NCBI GenBank assembly: GCA_003428585.1
Contig: QVQC01000007.1
Coordinates: 62,001 to 126,000, forward strand
From: Nioella halotolerans
Lineage (GTDB): Bacteria; Pseudomonadota; Alphaproteobacteria; Rhodobacterales; Rhodobacteraceae
Direction of reading: 5' to 3'
DNA length: 64,000 nucleotides
Shown: positions 44,822 to 54,241 of the stretch, piece after piece
How positions within the stretch are numbered: position 1 is the stretch's first letter
Layout of the letters: each line of letters starts with the position of its first letter
The notes under the pieces: model-generated
Databases searched by the model: none
Seen by the model: only the letters and a program-made list of their open reading frames with translations
What the model was told of the DNA's origin: nothing
Position numbers and translations under genes: made by a program

Positions 44822-45379
44822 ATGCTGCGACGCTCCTTTCTGTTGACGACGGCCCTCGGGGCGCTTTCGGCCTGCGGCCTGACCGCGCCGCCGCCCCGGC
44901 TTGGCCCGGATGGGCGCCCGCTGCCCACGATCTACCGCATCAACCCCAGTGACACCGCCGAGATCCAGTTTCGCGTGCTCGACAGCGTCAATGCCCTGCG
45001 CAACGGTGCGGGTGCGCCGGAGCTTTCGCTCAACGCCGAACTGAACGCGGCCGCTGCCACCCATTCTCGCGACATGAGCCAGCAGAACCGGCCATGGCAT
45101 TTCGGCTCCGACGGCTCGTCGCCCATCGACCGGGCGCGGCGGGCGGGGTACCGGGGGCGCATTCTTGGCGAGAACATCTCGGAAACCTACGAATCCGAGT
45201 TGGAAACCGTCGCGGCCTGGATGCAGCAGCCCAACACGCGAGAGGTGATCACCGACCCGGATGCGCGTGATTTGGGCTTTGCCTTTTACCAGGAAGACAA
45301 CGGCAAGATCTGGTGGACCATGCTGGTCGGTGACGGCGGCACCACCGGCCAGGGCCTGCCGGAGAACAGCAACAGCTGA
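44822..45379 (+). CDS. CAP (SCP-like) domain lipoprotein
   Basis: The 185-residue protein has a lipoprotein signal (MLRRSFLLTTALGALSACG; lipobox LSAC) and a CAP domain with THSRDMSQQNRPWHFG, GENISETYESELETV and WWTMLVG. Bacterial CAP proteins are extracytoplasmic with unknown activity. The ATG at 44822 is chosen for the lipobox; 44777 is an alternative that would hide it. It lies between two L,D-transpeptidase genes. Confidence 0.88.
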   Translation: MLRRSFLLTTALGALSACGLTAPPPRLGPDGRPLPTIYRINPSDTAEIQFRVLDSVNALRNGAGAPELSLNAELNAAAATHSRDMSQQNRPWHFGSDGSSPIDRARRAGYRGRILGENISETYESELETVAAWMQQPNTREVITDPDARDLGFAFYQEDNGKIWWTMLVGDGGTTGQGLPENSNS

Positions 45380-45385
45380 CCCGCG

Positions 45386-45871
45386 TCAGGGATTGATGTC
45401 GATGGGGGTGCCAAGGCGCACCATTGCGTAGACCTCGCGCATCTCGCGGTTCGAGATCGCAATGCAGCCTGCCGTCCAGTCATCGCCGCGCCGCCAAGGC
45501 GTCGGCGTGCCATGGATGAAGATATCGCCGCCGGGGTCAAGGCCAAGCGCCTCGGCCGCGGCGATATCCTCCGGGTCAGGGTAGGAAATGCCGATCGACA
45601 GGTAGAAGGCACTGTTCGGGTTGCGCCGGTCGATGATGTAGCTGCCCTCGGGCGTGCGCCCGTCACCCTCCACCGCCTTCGGCCCCTCGGGAGCGAAGCC
45701 AAGCTCCACCCCGTAGGCGCGCAACACCTCGTCATGATGCATGAGGACAAGCTGTCTTGCACTTTTGTTGACGATCAGTCGGGTCACCTCCGGCCCATCA
45801 TAGGTGGCAAAGCGGCTGCATCCCGCGACCGCGAGAAGGGCAAGCAACAGAAGGGCGGGAAGAAAGCGCAT
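45386..45871 (-). CDS. lipoprotein L,D-transpeptidase-like protein
   Basis: The 161-residue protein has a lipoprotein signal with lipobox VAGC (MRFLPALLLLALLAVAGC) and a YkuD domain containing SIGISYPDPEDIAAAE, IFIHGTPTPWRRGD and the active-site DWTAGCIAISNREM. The GCIA form differs from the GCIR of classical L,D-transpeptidases and resembles the YafK/DpaA-like group, so it could instead remove crosslinked lipoprotein. The ATG at 45871 is used for the signal. It overlaps no neighbour and is convergent with the CAP gene, 6 bp away. Confidence 0.83.
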   Translation of the reverse strand: MRFLPALLLLALLAVAGCSRFATYDGPEVTRLIVNKSARQLVLMHHDEVLRAYGVELGFAPEGPKAVEGDGRTPEGSYIIDRRNPNSAFYLSIGISYPDPEDIAAAEALGLDPGGDIFIHGTPTPWRRGDDWTAGCIAISNREMREVYAMVRLGTPIDINP

Positions 45872-45930
45872 CTGGGCGGGAACCTTTCGCGATTGCAGCA
45901 CTCTACCCGAATGCCGTGCGCGCCAAGAAA

Positions 45931-46800
45931 TCAACTCTTGTCGCGCTCGGCGGCGAACAGCGCGTCAAGCCCCGCGCGGTAGGTCGGGTAGCGCAGCCGC
46001 ACCCCAAGCTCCCGCTTCATGCGGGTGTTGTCGACGCGCTTGCTTTCGGCGTAGAAACTGCGCGCCATCGGTGACATCTCGGCCTCTTCGAAGGGCACGG
46101 TGGGCGGTAGGTCGACACCCAGAAGCTGCGCCGCGTAGGTCAGAACATCCTGCGGCGGGGCGGGGTCGTCATCGCATATGTTGTATATCGCGCCGGGATC
46201 GGGCCGCGCCATCGAGGCCAGCAGAGCCTGCGCGATATCCTCGACATGGATGCGGCTGAAGACCTGACCCGCCTTGATGATCCGCCGCGCGGTGCCGTTG
46301 CGCACCTTCTCGAACGGGCCGCGGCCGGGGCCGTAGATGCCGGGCAGGCGGAAGATGTGCAGCGGCAGGCCATGGTCGCGCGCCAAGGCCTGCCATTCGC
46401 TCTCCGTCGCTACCCGCGCGCGGCCGCGTTTGGTGGCGGGCGTCAGCGCCGCGTTTTCATCGACCCAGCCACCCTGATGGTCGCCGTAAACCCCGGTGGT
46501 GGACAGATATCCAACCCAGTCGAAACGAGGCGCAAGATCGGCGAAGACCGGTCGCAGGTGGTGCAGCACCGGATCGGCCCCGTCCTGCGGCCCGGCGGTG
46601 ATCAGCACATGGCTGGCCGCCTCCAGATCGGCGCGAAGGTCGGTGCCGGGGAAGAGGCGCGCCTCCACGCCCATGTCGCGCAGCGCGGCGGCCTTGTCCT
46701 CGGACCGCGTGGTGCCGATGACAGTGCCGGGGGGGAGCGGCCGCATTTCCTGCACAAGCGCCTGCGCGGTGTAGCCCATGCCGAATATCAGCAGTTTCAT
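45931..46800 (-). CDS. NAD(P)-dependent epimerase/dehydratase (YeeZ-like)
   Basis: The 289-residue protein has a Rossmann start ([19 protein letters not shown]), a G-x-T-T site ([13 protein letters not shown]) and the mid-region [20 protein letters not shown] with a YGDH active-site-like motif. It belongs to the extended SDR group of YeeZ type; its substrate is unknown. Its start overlaps the stop of queG by 4 nt, so GST, queG and this gene form one unit. Confidence 0.85.
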   Translation of the reverse strand: MKLLIFGMGYTAQALVQEMRPLPPGTVIGTTRSEDKAAALRDMGVEARLFPGTDLRADLEAASHVLITAGPQDGADPVLHHLRPVFADLAPRFDWVGYLSTTGVYGDHQGGWVDENAALTPATKRGRARVATESEWQALARDHGLPLHIFRLPGIYGPGRGPFEKVRNGTARRIIKAGQVFSRIHVEDIAQALLASMARPDPGAIYNICDDDPAPPQDVLTYAAQLLGVDLPPTVPFEEAEMSPMARSFYAESKRVDNTRMKRELGVRLRYPTYRAGLDALFAAERDKS

Positions 46801-47828
46801 CGCAACCTCTCCACCGCCCAGCGGGCCGCGTCGGCCACCACCGGGTCTTCATCCTCGACCAGCGCCTGCGCCGCCGGGATCAGCGCGGGGTCGTTGCTAT
46901 TGCCGATGGCGTAGCACACGTTGCGCACGAAGCGCCCGCGCCCGATCCGCTTGATCGGCGACCCTGAGAACATGGCGCGGAACCCTGCATCGTCCAGCAA
47001 CGCCAGGTCGGCCAGCCGCGGCCCCCGCAATTCTGGCCGCGCCGCGTAGCGCATTTCCGTCGCCGCCACGGCGAACTTGTTCCACGGACAAACGGCAAGG
47101 CAGTCGTCACAGCCATAGATCCGGTTGCCCATCAGCGGGCGCAACGCCTCGTCCACCGGCCCGTGATGCTCGATGGTGAGGTAGGAAATGCAGCGCGTCG
47201 CGTCCAGTTGGAACGGCGCCGGGAAGGCATCGGTCGGGCAAATGTCGAGGCAGGCGGTGCAATTGCCGCAATGGTCCACCTCCGGCGCGTCGGGGGGCAG
47301 GTCCAGCGTGGTGAAGATCGAGCCGAGGAAGAACCAGTTGCCAAGATCGCGCGCCAGAAGGTTGGTATGCTTGCCCTGCCAGCCCAGCCCGGCAGCCTCG
47401 GCCAGCGGTTTTTCCATCACCGGCGCGGTGTCGACGAACACCTTGATCTGTTCCTCCGGCGCCTGCTCCAGCAACCAGCGGCCCAGCCGTTTCAGCCGCT
47501 TTTTGACGATGTCGTGATAATCGCGGTTCTGCGCGTAAACGCTGATCGTGGCGCGGTCTCGCAGTTCCAGGGCCTCCAGCGGGTCGGCCTCGGGCGTGTA
47601 GGGTTCGGCCAGCATGATGACCGAGCGCGCCTCGGGCCAGAGCGTGGCCGGATCGCCGCGCCAATGCATCCGCTCCGCCATCCAGCCCATCTGCCCGTGG
47701 CGGCCCTTGTCCACGAACTCGGCCAGCCGGCCGGCGGCGTCCGGTATCGCGTCGGGGCGACAGACGCGCATCTTGGCGAAGCCCTCTTCCCGGGCCTTCG
47801 CATCGAGGGCTGCCTTCAGGTCCGTCAA
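46797..47828 (-). CDS. queG: epoxyqueuosine reductase
   Basis: QueG reduces epoxyqueuosine in tRNA to queuosine, the last step of queuosine synthesis, using cobalamin and two 4Fe-4S clusters. The 343-residue protein has the ferredoxin-like motifs [19 protein letters not shown] and [14 protein letters not shown]. The start is TTG at 47828, overlapping the stop of the upstream GST gene (TTGA); no ATG upstream is available, and the residues after it ([14 protein letters not shown]) match the family. Confidence 0.93.
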   Translation of the reverse strand: MTDLKAALDAKAREEGFAKMRVCRPDAIPDAAGRLAEFVDKGRHGQMGWMAERMHWRGDPATLWPEARSVIMLAEPYTPEADPLEALELRDRATISVYAQNRDYHDIVKKRLKRLGRWLLEQAPEEQIKVFVDTAPVMEKPLAEAAGLGWQGKHTNLLARDLGNWFFLGSIFTTLDLPPDAPEVDHCGNCTACLDICPTDAFPAPFQLDATRCISYLTIEHHGPVDEALRPLMGNRIYGCDDCLAVCPWNKFAVAATEMRYAARPELRGPRLADLALLDDAGFRAMFSGSPIKRIGRGRFVRNVCYAIGNSNDPALIPAAQALVEDEDPVVADAARWAVERLR

Positions 47829-48490
47829 AAGTCGAGGTTCGCGTAATGCGGTGGTTGCAGAAAGCCGGGGATCTGGTCGGCGAGGATCGACCGGAAGGCG
47901 GGCCGCGATTTCACCTTGGCATACCAGTCCTTCACCACCTCCGACCGGTGCCAGTCCACGTCCGAGATATAGTCGAGGCAGGACAAGTGCGCTGCGGCGG
48001 TGAAATCGGCAAGGCTCAGGCTGTCGCCCGCCAGCCAGCGGCGATGATCCAGCAACATCCCCATGTAATCGAGATGATACTTGATCTTCTGCGCCCCGGT
48101 CTTGACCGATTTGCCATCCGGGTACCCGCCGCGCATCACCTTCTTGTTCACACGCTCATAGACAAGATTGGCCGTCACCTCGCGGTGGAACTTGTCGTCG
48201 AACCAGAAGCACAGGCGCCGCACCTCGGCCCGCGCCGCCGGGTCGCGCGGCATCAGCGGCGGCTCGGGGCGCGTTTCCTCGATATATTCGCAGATCGCTT
48301 GGCTTTCGCTCAGGTTCATGCCGTCGATCTTGAGAACGGGCACCTTTCCTGCGGGGTTGCGCCGCAGGAATTCGTTCGACGGTTCCCAATAGCGTTCATC
48401 GACCAGTTCGACATCGATCTTCTTCTCGGCCAGCACCAGCCGGACCTTGCGGCAAAAGGGGGACAGGGCGAAATGGTAAAGGCGGGTCAT
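47825..48490 (-). CDS. glutathione S-transferase family protein
   Basis: The 221-residue protein has a thioredoxin-like N-terminal domain ([20 protein letters not shown], then [20 protein letters not shown] with the glutathione-binding cis-proline) and a helical C-terminal domain. A role in detoxification or in a specific glutathione-dependent step cannot be told from sequence. It starts the GST-queG-epimerase unit; the queG start overlaps its stop. Confidence 0.9.
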   Translation of the reverse strand: MTRLYHFALSPFCRKVRLVLAEKKIDVELVDERYWEPSNEFLRRNPAGKVPVLKIDGMNLSESQAICEYIEETRPEPPLMPRDPAARAEVRRLCFWFDDKFHREVTANLVYERVNKKVMRGGYPDGKSVKTGAQKIKYHLDYMGMLLDHRRWLAGDSLSLADFTAAAHLSCLDYISDVDWHRSEVVKDWYAKVKSRPAFRSILADQIPGFLQPPHYANLDF

Positions 48491-48544
48491 GGTCTGCTCT
48501 TGTCGGGGGGTATGCACCCTGTTTGCATCGCGGCGCGGGCAAAT

Positions 48545-49246
48545 TCAACGCGCAAAGCAGGCGTCGCGTCCGTCTGCGCGGATCGTGGCCGCGCCGTCGG
48601 CGATCCGCGCCGCCCGGTCGCGCAGGACCGTGGTTGGGGATGCCGCGTCGCGGCTGCGTGGGCTCGGCAGGACGGCAGCCAGACGCGCGGCCTGCGTCGG
48701 GTCGAGCTCGGCGGCGGGAATGCCGAAATAATGCTGCGCGGCGGCCTCGGCGCCGAACACGCCCTCGTCGAACTCAACGATATTGAGGTAGACCTCCAGT
48801 ACCCTCCGCTTGCTCCAGATCAACTCCATCACCGGGGTCATCATGCCCTCCAGAGCCTTGCGCGACCATGATCGACCCTGCCACAGGAAAGCGTTCTTGA
48901 CCACCTGCTGGCTGATCGTCGACCCGCCGCGCCGCATACCCTCTGCAATGGCCGAGCGGATCGCGTCCATGTCGAAGCCCGAATGCAGACAGAAATTCGC
49001 GTCCTCGGCGGCGACAACCGCGCGCGCCAAGTGCGGCGAAACCTCCTCCATCGGGCGCCAGACCTGCCGCACCGCGCCAAGCCGGCGCGTCTCGGCCACC
49101 ATGTAGGGCGTGGTCGGCGGTGCCACGACACCGTAAAGCGCGATCCAGCCCGTCCCCAGCAGCGCCACCAGAACCATGGCCTTGATCAACAGGCGCAGTC
49201 CCCGACGCCAAAGCGGCCGTCTCTTGCGTGTTGAGCTTGGGGGCAT
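48545..49246 (-). CDS. mtgA: monofunctional peptidoglycan transglycosylase
   Basis: MtgA polymerises lipid II into glycan strands. The 233-residue protein has an N-terminal membrane anchor (LLIKAMVLVALLGTGWIALY) and a GT51 domain with EDANFCLHSGFDMDAI, GGSTISQQVVKNAFLW and RVLEVYLNIVEFDEGVFGAE. There is no transpeptidase domain. It is divergent from ade and separated from the GST gene by 54 bp. Confidence 0.95.
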   Translation of the reverse strand: MPPSSTRKRRPLWRRGLRLLIKAMVLVALLGTGWIALYGVVAPPTTPYMVAETRRLGAVRQVWRPMEEVSPHLARAVVAAEDANFCLHSGFDMDAIRSAIAEGMRRGGSTISQQVVKNAFLWQGRSWSRKALEGMMTPVMELIWSKRRVLEVYLNIVEFDEGVFGAEAAAQHYFGIPAAELDPTQAARLAAVLPSPRSRDAASPTTVLRDRAARIADGAATIRADGRDACFAR

Positions 49247-49457
49247 GCGCCTCCTCCTGCCGTCGTCTTGGGTCAAATGCGCTGGCCGGGGGCGTCCGGC
49301 CTGTTCGGCTTGTCGGGCTGTCCGCGGAAAGATCGACTCATGCCGAGCAAGCCTGAACAGCCTACCCCTTGTCCAGCCCCGAGCGCCAGCGGGGTCGAGA
49401 GGCGGCAGGGCCCCGCGCGAAATCGCGCGCCTCACGGGGCGCCGGTCAGCAAGCATT

Positions 49458-49475
49458 TGAAACTGTTTCATGAAA
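49458..49475. promoter_or_regulatory. fused palindromes upstream of ade
   Basis: TGAAAC-T-GTTTCA (49458-49470) is a perfect 13-bp palindrome, and its right half forms a second perfect palindrome TTTCATGAAA (49466-49475). The site is about 45 bp upstream of the adenine deaminase start and could be an operator covering its promoter. TTGAAA at 49457-49462 could also be a -35 box, but no good -10 follows. Confidence 0.45.
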
Positions 49476-49516
49476 TTGTCGCTTGAAGCCCGAAAAAACC
49501 GGTGCCACGCTGCGGT

Positions 49517-51325
49517 ATGGAAAAACAGACGACTTTCACGACATGGCCCGAATGCGCCGCGCGGCTTGTCGCCGTGGCCGCCGGGCGGGAACCGGCAGAC
49601 CTCGTTCTGCGCAATCTCCAACTGGTCAACGTGCAAAGCCGGGAGGTTCTGGACGGCTGGCAGGTCGCGGTTGCGGCTGGCCGCTTCGCCTATGTCGGCC
49701 CGGATGCCGGCCATTGCATCGGGGACGGCACCGAGGTCGTGGACGGCAAGGGGCGCTACCTGATCCCCGGCCTGTGCGACGGGCATATGCATATCGAGTC
49801 CGGCATGCTGACCCCTGCAGAGTTCGCCCGCGCGGTCATCCCCCACGGCACCACCTCCATGTTCACCGACCCGCACGAGATCGCCAACGTGATGGGGCTG
49901 GAGGGTGTGCGCCTGATGCATGACGAGGCGCTGCTGCAGCCCATCAACATCTATACCCAGATGCCTTCCTGCGCGCCGTCGGCGCCGGGGCTGGAAACCA
50001 CCGGATACGAAATAGGCCCCGAGGATGTGGCCGAGGCGATGACATGGCCCGGCATCATCGGGCTGGGCGAGATGATGAACTTCCCCGGTGTCATCAATGG
50101 CGATGCGCAGATGCTGGCCGAGATCGCGGTGACGCAGGCGGCGGGCAAGACCGTGGGCGGCCATTACGCCAGCCCCGACCGTGGCCCGGCCTTCCATGCC
50201 TACGCGGCGGGTGGTCCGGCGGATGACCACGAGGGCACCCGCGAAAGCGACGCGATCGGCCGCGTGCGGCAGGGCATGCGCTCGATGCTGCGGCTCGGGT
50301 CGGCGTGGTACGACGTGGAAAGCCAGATCACCGCGGTCACCGAAAAGGGGCTCGACCCGCGCAACTTCATCCTGTGCACCGATGATTGCCATTCCGGCAC
50401 GCTGGTCCATGACGGCCACATGAACCGGGTGCTGCGCCATGCCATCGCCTGCGGTTGTGACCCGCTGGTGGCGATCCAGATGTGTACCGTGAACACCGCC
50501 ACCCATTTCGGGCTGGAACGCGAACTTGGGTCGATCGCGCCGGGCCGCCGGGCCGACATGATCCTGACCAGCGATTTGCGCGCCCTGCCCATGGAGGTGG
50601 TCTACGGGCGCGGCCAGAAACTGGCGGAGGCGGGCGAAATCCTCGTCGATTGCCCGCATCTCGATTGGCCCGCCGAGGCGCGCGGCACGGTGCATCTGGG
50701 CAAGGACCTGACGGCGCGGGATTTCGAGATCGCCGCGCGGGAGGGGGCCAATTCCGCCCATGTGAAGGTGATCGGCGTCGTCGAGAACCAGGCCCCGACC
50801 GAGGCGCTGACCGCCGAACTGCCCGTCGTCGACGGGCTGGTGGAGGGCGACGGCGACGTGTGCCAGATCGCGTTGGTCGAACGACACCGCGCAACGGGGG
50901 GCGTCACCAACGCCTTCGTCTCCGGGTTCGGCTACAAGGGACCGATGGCCATGGCCTCTACCGTGGCCCATGATAGCCACCACATGATCGTGGTCGGCAC
51001 CGACCGCGAGAACATGGCCAAGGCCGCGATGCGGCTGGCGGAGGTCGGCGGCGGTGTCACCGTCTACAAGGACGGCGCGGAACTGGCACTGGTGGAGTTG
51101 CCCATCGCCGGGTTGATGAGCGACGCGCCAGCCACCGAGGTCGCCGCCAAGGCGCAGAAGATGGGCGAGGCGATGCGCGCCTGCGGTTGCACCCTCAACA
51201 ACGCCTACATGCAGCATTCATTGCTTGGGCTGGTGGTGATCCCGAGCCTTCGGATTTCCGATCTCGGGCTGGTGGATGTCACGACGTTTGAACTCACCTC
51301 GCTTTTCGTGGAAGGTGATGCATGA
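49517..51325 (+). CDS. ade: adenine deaminase
   Basis: Ade deaminates adenine to hypoxanthine. The 602-residue amidohydrolase has the metal-binding LIPGLCDGHMHIESGMLTPA, TSMFTDPHEIANVMG, ILCTDDCHSGTLVHDGHM and the C-terminal ADE domain (AMASTVAHDSHHMIVVG). The ATG at 49517 starts MEKQTTFTTW; no strong Shine-Dalgarno is visible, and an in-frame GTG at 49502 is possible. The AMP nucleosidase gene overlaps its stop by 4 nt, so they form a purine salvage/degradation pair. Confidence 0.94.
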   Translation: MEKQTTFTTWPECAARLVAVAAGREPADLVLRNLQLVNVQSREVLDGWQVAVAAGRFAYVGPDAGHCIGDGTEVVDGKGRYLIPGLCDGHMHIESGMLTPAEFARAVIPHGTTSMFTDPHEIANVMGLEGVRLMHDEALLQPINIYTQMPSCAPSAPGLETTGYEIGPEDVAEAMTWPGIIGLGEMMNFPGVINGDAQMLAEIAVTQAAGKTVGGHYASPDRGPAFHAYAAGGPADDHEGTRESDAIGRVRQGMRSMLRLGSAWYDVESQITAVTEKGLDPRNFILCTDDCHSGTLVHDGHMNRVLRHAIACGCDPLVAIQMCTVNTATHFGLERELGSIAPGRRADMILTSDLRALPMEVVYGRGQKLAEAGEILVDCPHLDWPAEARGTVHLGKDLTARDFEIAAREGANSAHVKVIGVVENQAPTEALTAELPVVDGLVEGDGDVCQIALVERHRATGGVTNAFVSGFGYKGPMAMASTVAHDSHHMIVVGTDRENMAKAAMRLAEVGGGVTVYKDGAELALVELPIAGLMSDAPATEVAAKAQKMGEAMRACGCTLNNAYMQHSLLGLVVIPSLRISDLGLVDVTTFELTSLFVEGDA

Positions 51326-52806
51326 CACCCGTTTCCAGGCAACTCCCGATAAGAACCCCCGAGGTCGCTGAACCGCGCTATTTCACCGACGCGGCCGAGG
51401 CCGTGGCGCATTTGCAGGCGCTTTACGCGCAAGCGATCGACTATCTGCAAGCCCGCTTCGCCGAGGTCATCCAAAGCGGCGCGCCGGATTGCCGCTACCG
51501 CGCCTTCTACCCGGAAATCCGCATCACCACCGCCAGTTTCGGCCAGATCGACAGCCGCCTGTCCTTCGGCCACGTGACGGAGCCGGGCACCTACGCCACC
51601 ACCGCGACGCGGCCGGACCTGTTCCAGCATTACCTGACGCAGCAGATCGGCCTTCTGATTGACAACCACAACGTGCCGGTCTGCATCGGCCCCTCGACCA
51701 CGCCGATTCCGGTGCATTTCGCGGTGATGAACGATGCCGACCTGCAGGTGCCGCAGGATGGTGCGTTGGCCTTTCCGCTGCGCGATGTCTTCGACGTGCC
51801 GGACCTGTCCAACACCAACGATGATATCGTCAACGGGCTGGTTTCCAAGCAGGCCGGCGGCACCGGGCCGCTTGCGCTGTTCACCGCGCAGCGCGTCGAT
51901 TATTCGCTGGCCCGGCTGGCCCACTACACCGCCACCGGGCCGGAGCATTTCCAGAATCACGTGCTGTTCACCAACTACCAGTTCTACGTGGAGGAATTCG
52001 TCGCCTTCGGGCGCGCGGCCTTGCGCGATCCCGACAGCGGCTATGCCTCGTTGGTCGGGCCGGGGAACGTGGAGATCACGGATCCCGACGCGCCGCTCGA
52101 CCCGCCGGCCAAGCTGCCGCAGATGCCCACCTATCACCTGACGCGCGCGGGCGGCGGCGGCATCACGCTGGTCAATATCGGGGTGGGGCCGTCCAACGCC
52201 AAAACCGCGACCGACCATATCGCGGTGCTGCGGCCGCATGTCTGGCTGATGGTCGGCCATTGCGCCGGGCTGCGCAACAGCCAGAGCCTTGGCGATTTCG
52301 TGCTCGCCCATGCCTACCTGCGCGAGGACAAGGTGCTGGATGACGACCTGCCGGTCTGGGTGCCGATCCCGGCGCTGGCCGAGGTGCAGATCGCGTTGCA
52401 AACGGCGGTGGTCGATGTCGCGCAGGTCAGCGACTACGAACTGAAACGGATCATGCGCACGGGGACGGTGGCCAGCGTCGACAATCGCAACTGGGAATTG
52501 CGCGACCAGACCGGCCCGGTGCAGCGGCTGAGCCAGTCGCGCGCCATCGCGCTCGACATGGAAAGCGCCACGATCGCGGCCAACGGGTTTCGCTTCCGGG
52601 TGCCCTACGGCACGCTTCTGTGCGTTTCGGACAAGCCGCTGCACGGCGAATTGAAGTTGCCCGGCATGGCCAGCGATTTCTACAAGACGCAGGTTTCACG
52701 GCATCTGGAAATCGGAATTCGCGCTATGGAGGCGCTGCGCGAGATGCCGCTTGAACGCCTTCACAGCCGGAAATTGCGCAGTTTCGAGGAGACAGCTTTC
52801 CTCTGA
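51322..52806 (+). CDS. amn: AMP nucleosidase
   Basis: Amn cleaves AMP to adenine and ribose 5-phosphate. The 494-residue protein has the N-terminal AMP nucleosidase domain (about residues 10-170) and a C-terminal phosphorylase-like domain with GVGPSNAKTATDHIAVLRPH and ALDMESATIAANGFRFRVPYG. The ATG overlaps the ade stop (ATGA). Together with Ade it converts AMP to hypoxanthine, controlling adenylate pools or using purines as a nitrogen source. Confidence 0.95.
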   Translation: MTPVSRQLPIRTPEVAEPRYFTDAAEAVAHLQALYAQAIDYLQARFAEVIQSGAPDCRYRAFYPEIRITTASFGQIDSRLSFGHVTEPGTYATTATRPDLFQHYLTQQIGLLIDNHNVPVCIGPSTTPIPVHFAVMNDADLQVPQDGALAFPLRDVFDVPDLSNTNDDIVNGLVSKQAGGTGPLALFTAQRVDYSLARLAHYTATGPEHFQNHVLFTNYQFYVEEFVAFGRAALRDPDSGYASLVGPGNVEITDPDAPLDPPAKLPQMPTYHLTRAGGGGITLVNIGVGPSNAKTATDHIAVLRPHVWLMVGHCAGLRNSQSLGDFVLAHAYLREDKVLDDDLPVWVPIPALAEVQIALQTAVVDVAQVSDYELKRIMRTGTVASVDNRNWELRDQTGPVQRLSQSRAIALDMESATIAANGFRFRVPYGTLLCVSDKPLHGELKLPGMASDFYKTQVSRHLEIGIRAMEALREMPLERLHSRKLRSFEETAFL

Positions 52807-52848
52807 CGTCGCGAAAATCGCCTCAAAATGCGCGTTTTTTCAGGAAAA

Positions 52849-52878
52849 GTGACACGAGTTATTGTGTGCCCCTACAAT
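52849..52878 (+). promoter_or_regulatory. putative promoter of the HU gene
   Basis: GTGACA (52849-52854), an 18-bp spacer and TACAAT (52873-52878) make a good sigma-70 pair, each box matching consensus at five of six positions. The start codon at 52938 lies about 53 nt after the expected transcription start. Confidence 0.5.
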
Positions 52879-52937
52879 ATTCGGCTAGCTTTCGCGCAAC
52901 GAGCCCAAAGGGTTCGGGCAGTTAAGGAGAACAGAAC

Positions 52938-53228
52938 ATGGCACAAAAACCCATGACCAAGACCCAGCTTGTCGCGGCCCTCGCTGAAGAGATGGGAAGC
53001 GACAAGAAAGCAGCCGCCGCAGCCCTCGATGCCGTGTCCGCCGTCGTCACCAACGAGGTCGCCAATGGCGGCGCCGTGACCCTTCCGGGCATCGGCAAGG
53101 TGTATTGCCGCGAGCGGCCGGAACGCATGGTGCGCAACCCGGCCACCGGCGAGCAGATCAAGAAAGAGGCCGACAAGGTGGTCAAGGTGACCATCGCGAA
53201 GGCCCTCAAGGATAGCGTCAACGGCTGA
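52938..53228 (+). CDS. HU family DNA-binding protein
   Basis: The 96-residue protein is a typical HU/IHF fold: the dimer core TKTQLVAALAEEMGSDKKAA, the glycine turn GAVTLPGIGKVYCRERP, and the DNA-arm region RNPATGEQIKK. It bends DNA and compacts the nucleoid. The ATG follows TTAAGGAGA. A promoter is visible upstream and a terminator-like hairpin downstream, so it is probably monocistronic. Confidence 0.95.
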   Translation: MAQKPMTKTQLVAALAEEMGSDKKAAAAALDAVSAVVTNEVANGGAVTLPGIGKVYCRERPERMVRNPATGEQIKKEADKVVKVTIAKALKDSVNG

Positions 53229-53247
53229 TTGCCACCGGATGCTTGAC

Positions 53248-53284
53248 ATGCGAAGGGTCGTCCTGTGGGCGGCCCTTTTCGCAT
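53248..53284 (+). terminator. hairpin downstream of the HU gene
   Basis: ATGCGAAGGG pairs with CCCTTTTCGCAT around a GC-rich inner stem (two bases bulge in the outer arm). It lies 20 nt after the HU stop and is followed by TT. It is a likely terminator that overlaps the leader of the next gene. Confidence 0.55.
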
Positions 53285-53299
53285 TTCAGGAGACACGGC

Positions 53300-54172
53300 A
53301 TGGATTTGCGCGCGATCGGCATGGGGTTGGCCTTTGCGCTGATCTGGTCCTCGGCCTTCACCTCGGCGCGGATCATCGTTGCCGATGCGCCGCCGCTGAC
53401 AGCGCTGGCGATCCGCTTTGCCATTTCGGGCGCCCTCGGCATCGGCCTGGCGCGCCTTCTCGGGCAGCACTGGCGGCTTAGCCGGACGCAATGGCGCTCG
53501 GTCATCGTTTTCGGAGTCTGCCAGAACGCGCTTTACCTCGGGCTCAACTTCGTTGCGATGCAGTGGATCGAGGCATCGCTGGCGGCGATCATCGCGTCGT
53601 CCATGCCGCTGATCGTAGCGGCGATGAACTGGACATTGTTCCGCGAGCGGTTGCCATGGCTCGGGATCGCCGGGCTGGTGGCGGGGTTCGGTGGTGTCGC
53701 GCTGATCATGGCGCAGCGCCTGTCGGGCGGGGTCGATCCGCTTGGCGTGGCGCTCTGCGCGATCGGGGCGGTGGCGCTGGCGGTCGCGACGCTGACGGTG
53801 CGCGGCGCCTCGACGGGCAGCAGCAGCGGTATCCTGATGATCGTGGGGCTGCAAATGCTGGTCGGGGGCGCGGCGCTGGTCCCGGTCGCGTTGGCGATGG
53901 AAAGCTGGCAGGTCAATTGGTCTTGGCAGCTTGTCGCCGCCTTCACCTACACGGTATTCGCCCCCGGCCTTCTGGCCACATGGATCTGGTTCCTTCTGGT
54001 CCAGAGAATCGGCGCCACGCGCGGCGCCACCTTCCACTTCCTCAACCCGTTCTTCGGGGTGGCCATCGCCGCAGTGTTGCTGGGCGAACGGCTTGGCTGG
54101 GCGGATATCGTGGGCGTGATGATCATCGCGGCGGGCATTCTGGCCGTGCAACTGGCACGGGTGAGGGCCTGA
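53300..54172 (+). CDS. DMT/EamA family transporter
   Basis: The 290-residue protein has ten predicted transmembrane helices in two EamA repeats (GLAFALIWSSAFTSARIIVA; later ATRGATFHFLNPFFGVAIAA and LLGERLGWADIVGV). Such proteins export amino acids or other metabolites. The substrate cannot be told. The ATG at 53300 follows CAGGAGACACGGC; an earlier in-frame start lacks a ribosome site and overlaps the HU terminator. Confidence 0.9.
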   Translation: MDLRAIGMGLAFALIWSSAFTSARIIVADAPPLTALAIRFAISGALGIGLARLLGQHWRLSRTQWRSVIVFGVCQNALYLGLNFVAMQWIEASLAAIIASSMPLIVAAMNWTLFRERLPWLGIAGLVAGFGGVALIMAQRLSGGVDPLGVALCAIGAVALAVATLTVRGASTGSSSGILMIVGLQMLVGGAALVPVALAMESWQVNWSWQLVAAFTYTVFAPGLLATWIWFLLVQRIGATRGATFHFLNPFFGVAIAAVLLGERLGWADIVGVMIIAAGILAVQLARVRA

Positions 54173-54241
54173 CGGCTCCATGATGCCACCTCACGAAGGC
54201 GTCATGTGACTTTTCGGCGGACGGGCCCCAAAAACATCGCC

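Noticed and set aside
49335..49486. Short open frame in the mtgA-ade gap beginning MPSKPEQPTP
   Set aside because: It is only 48 codons, overlaps the palindromic region upstream of ade, and shows no family-like features. I treat the gap as regulatory.
49247..49516. Possible purine riboswitch upstream of ade
   Set aside because: I could not find the three-helix layout or the conserved loop sequences of the purine aptamer; only palindromes and a GC-rich hairpin are present.
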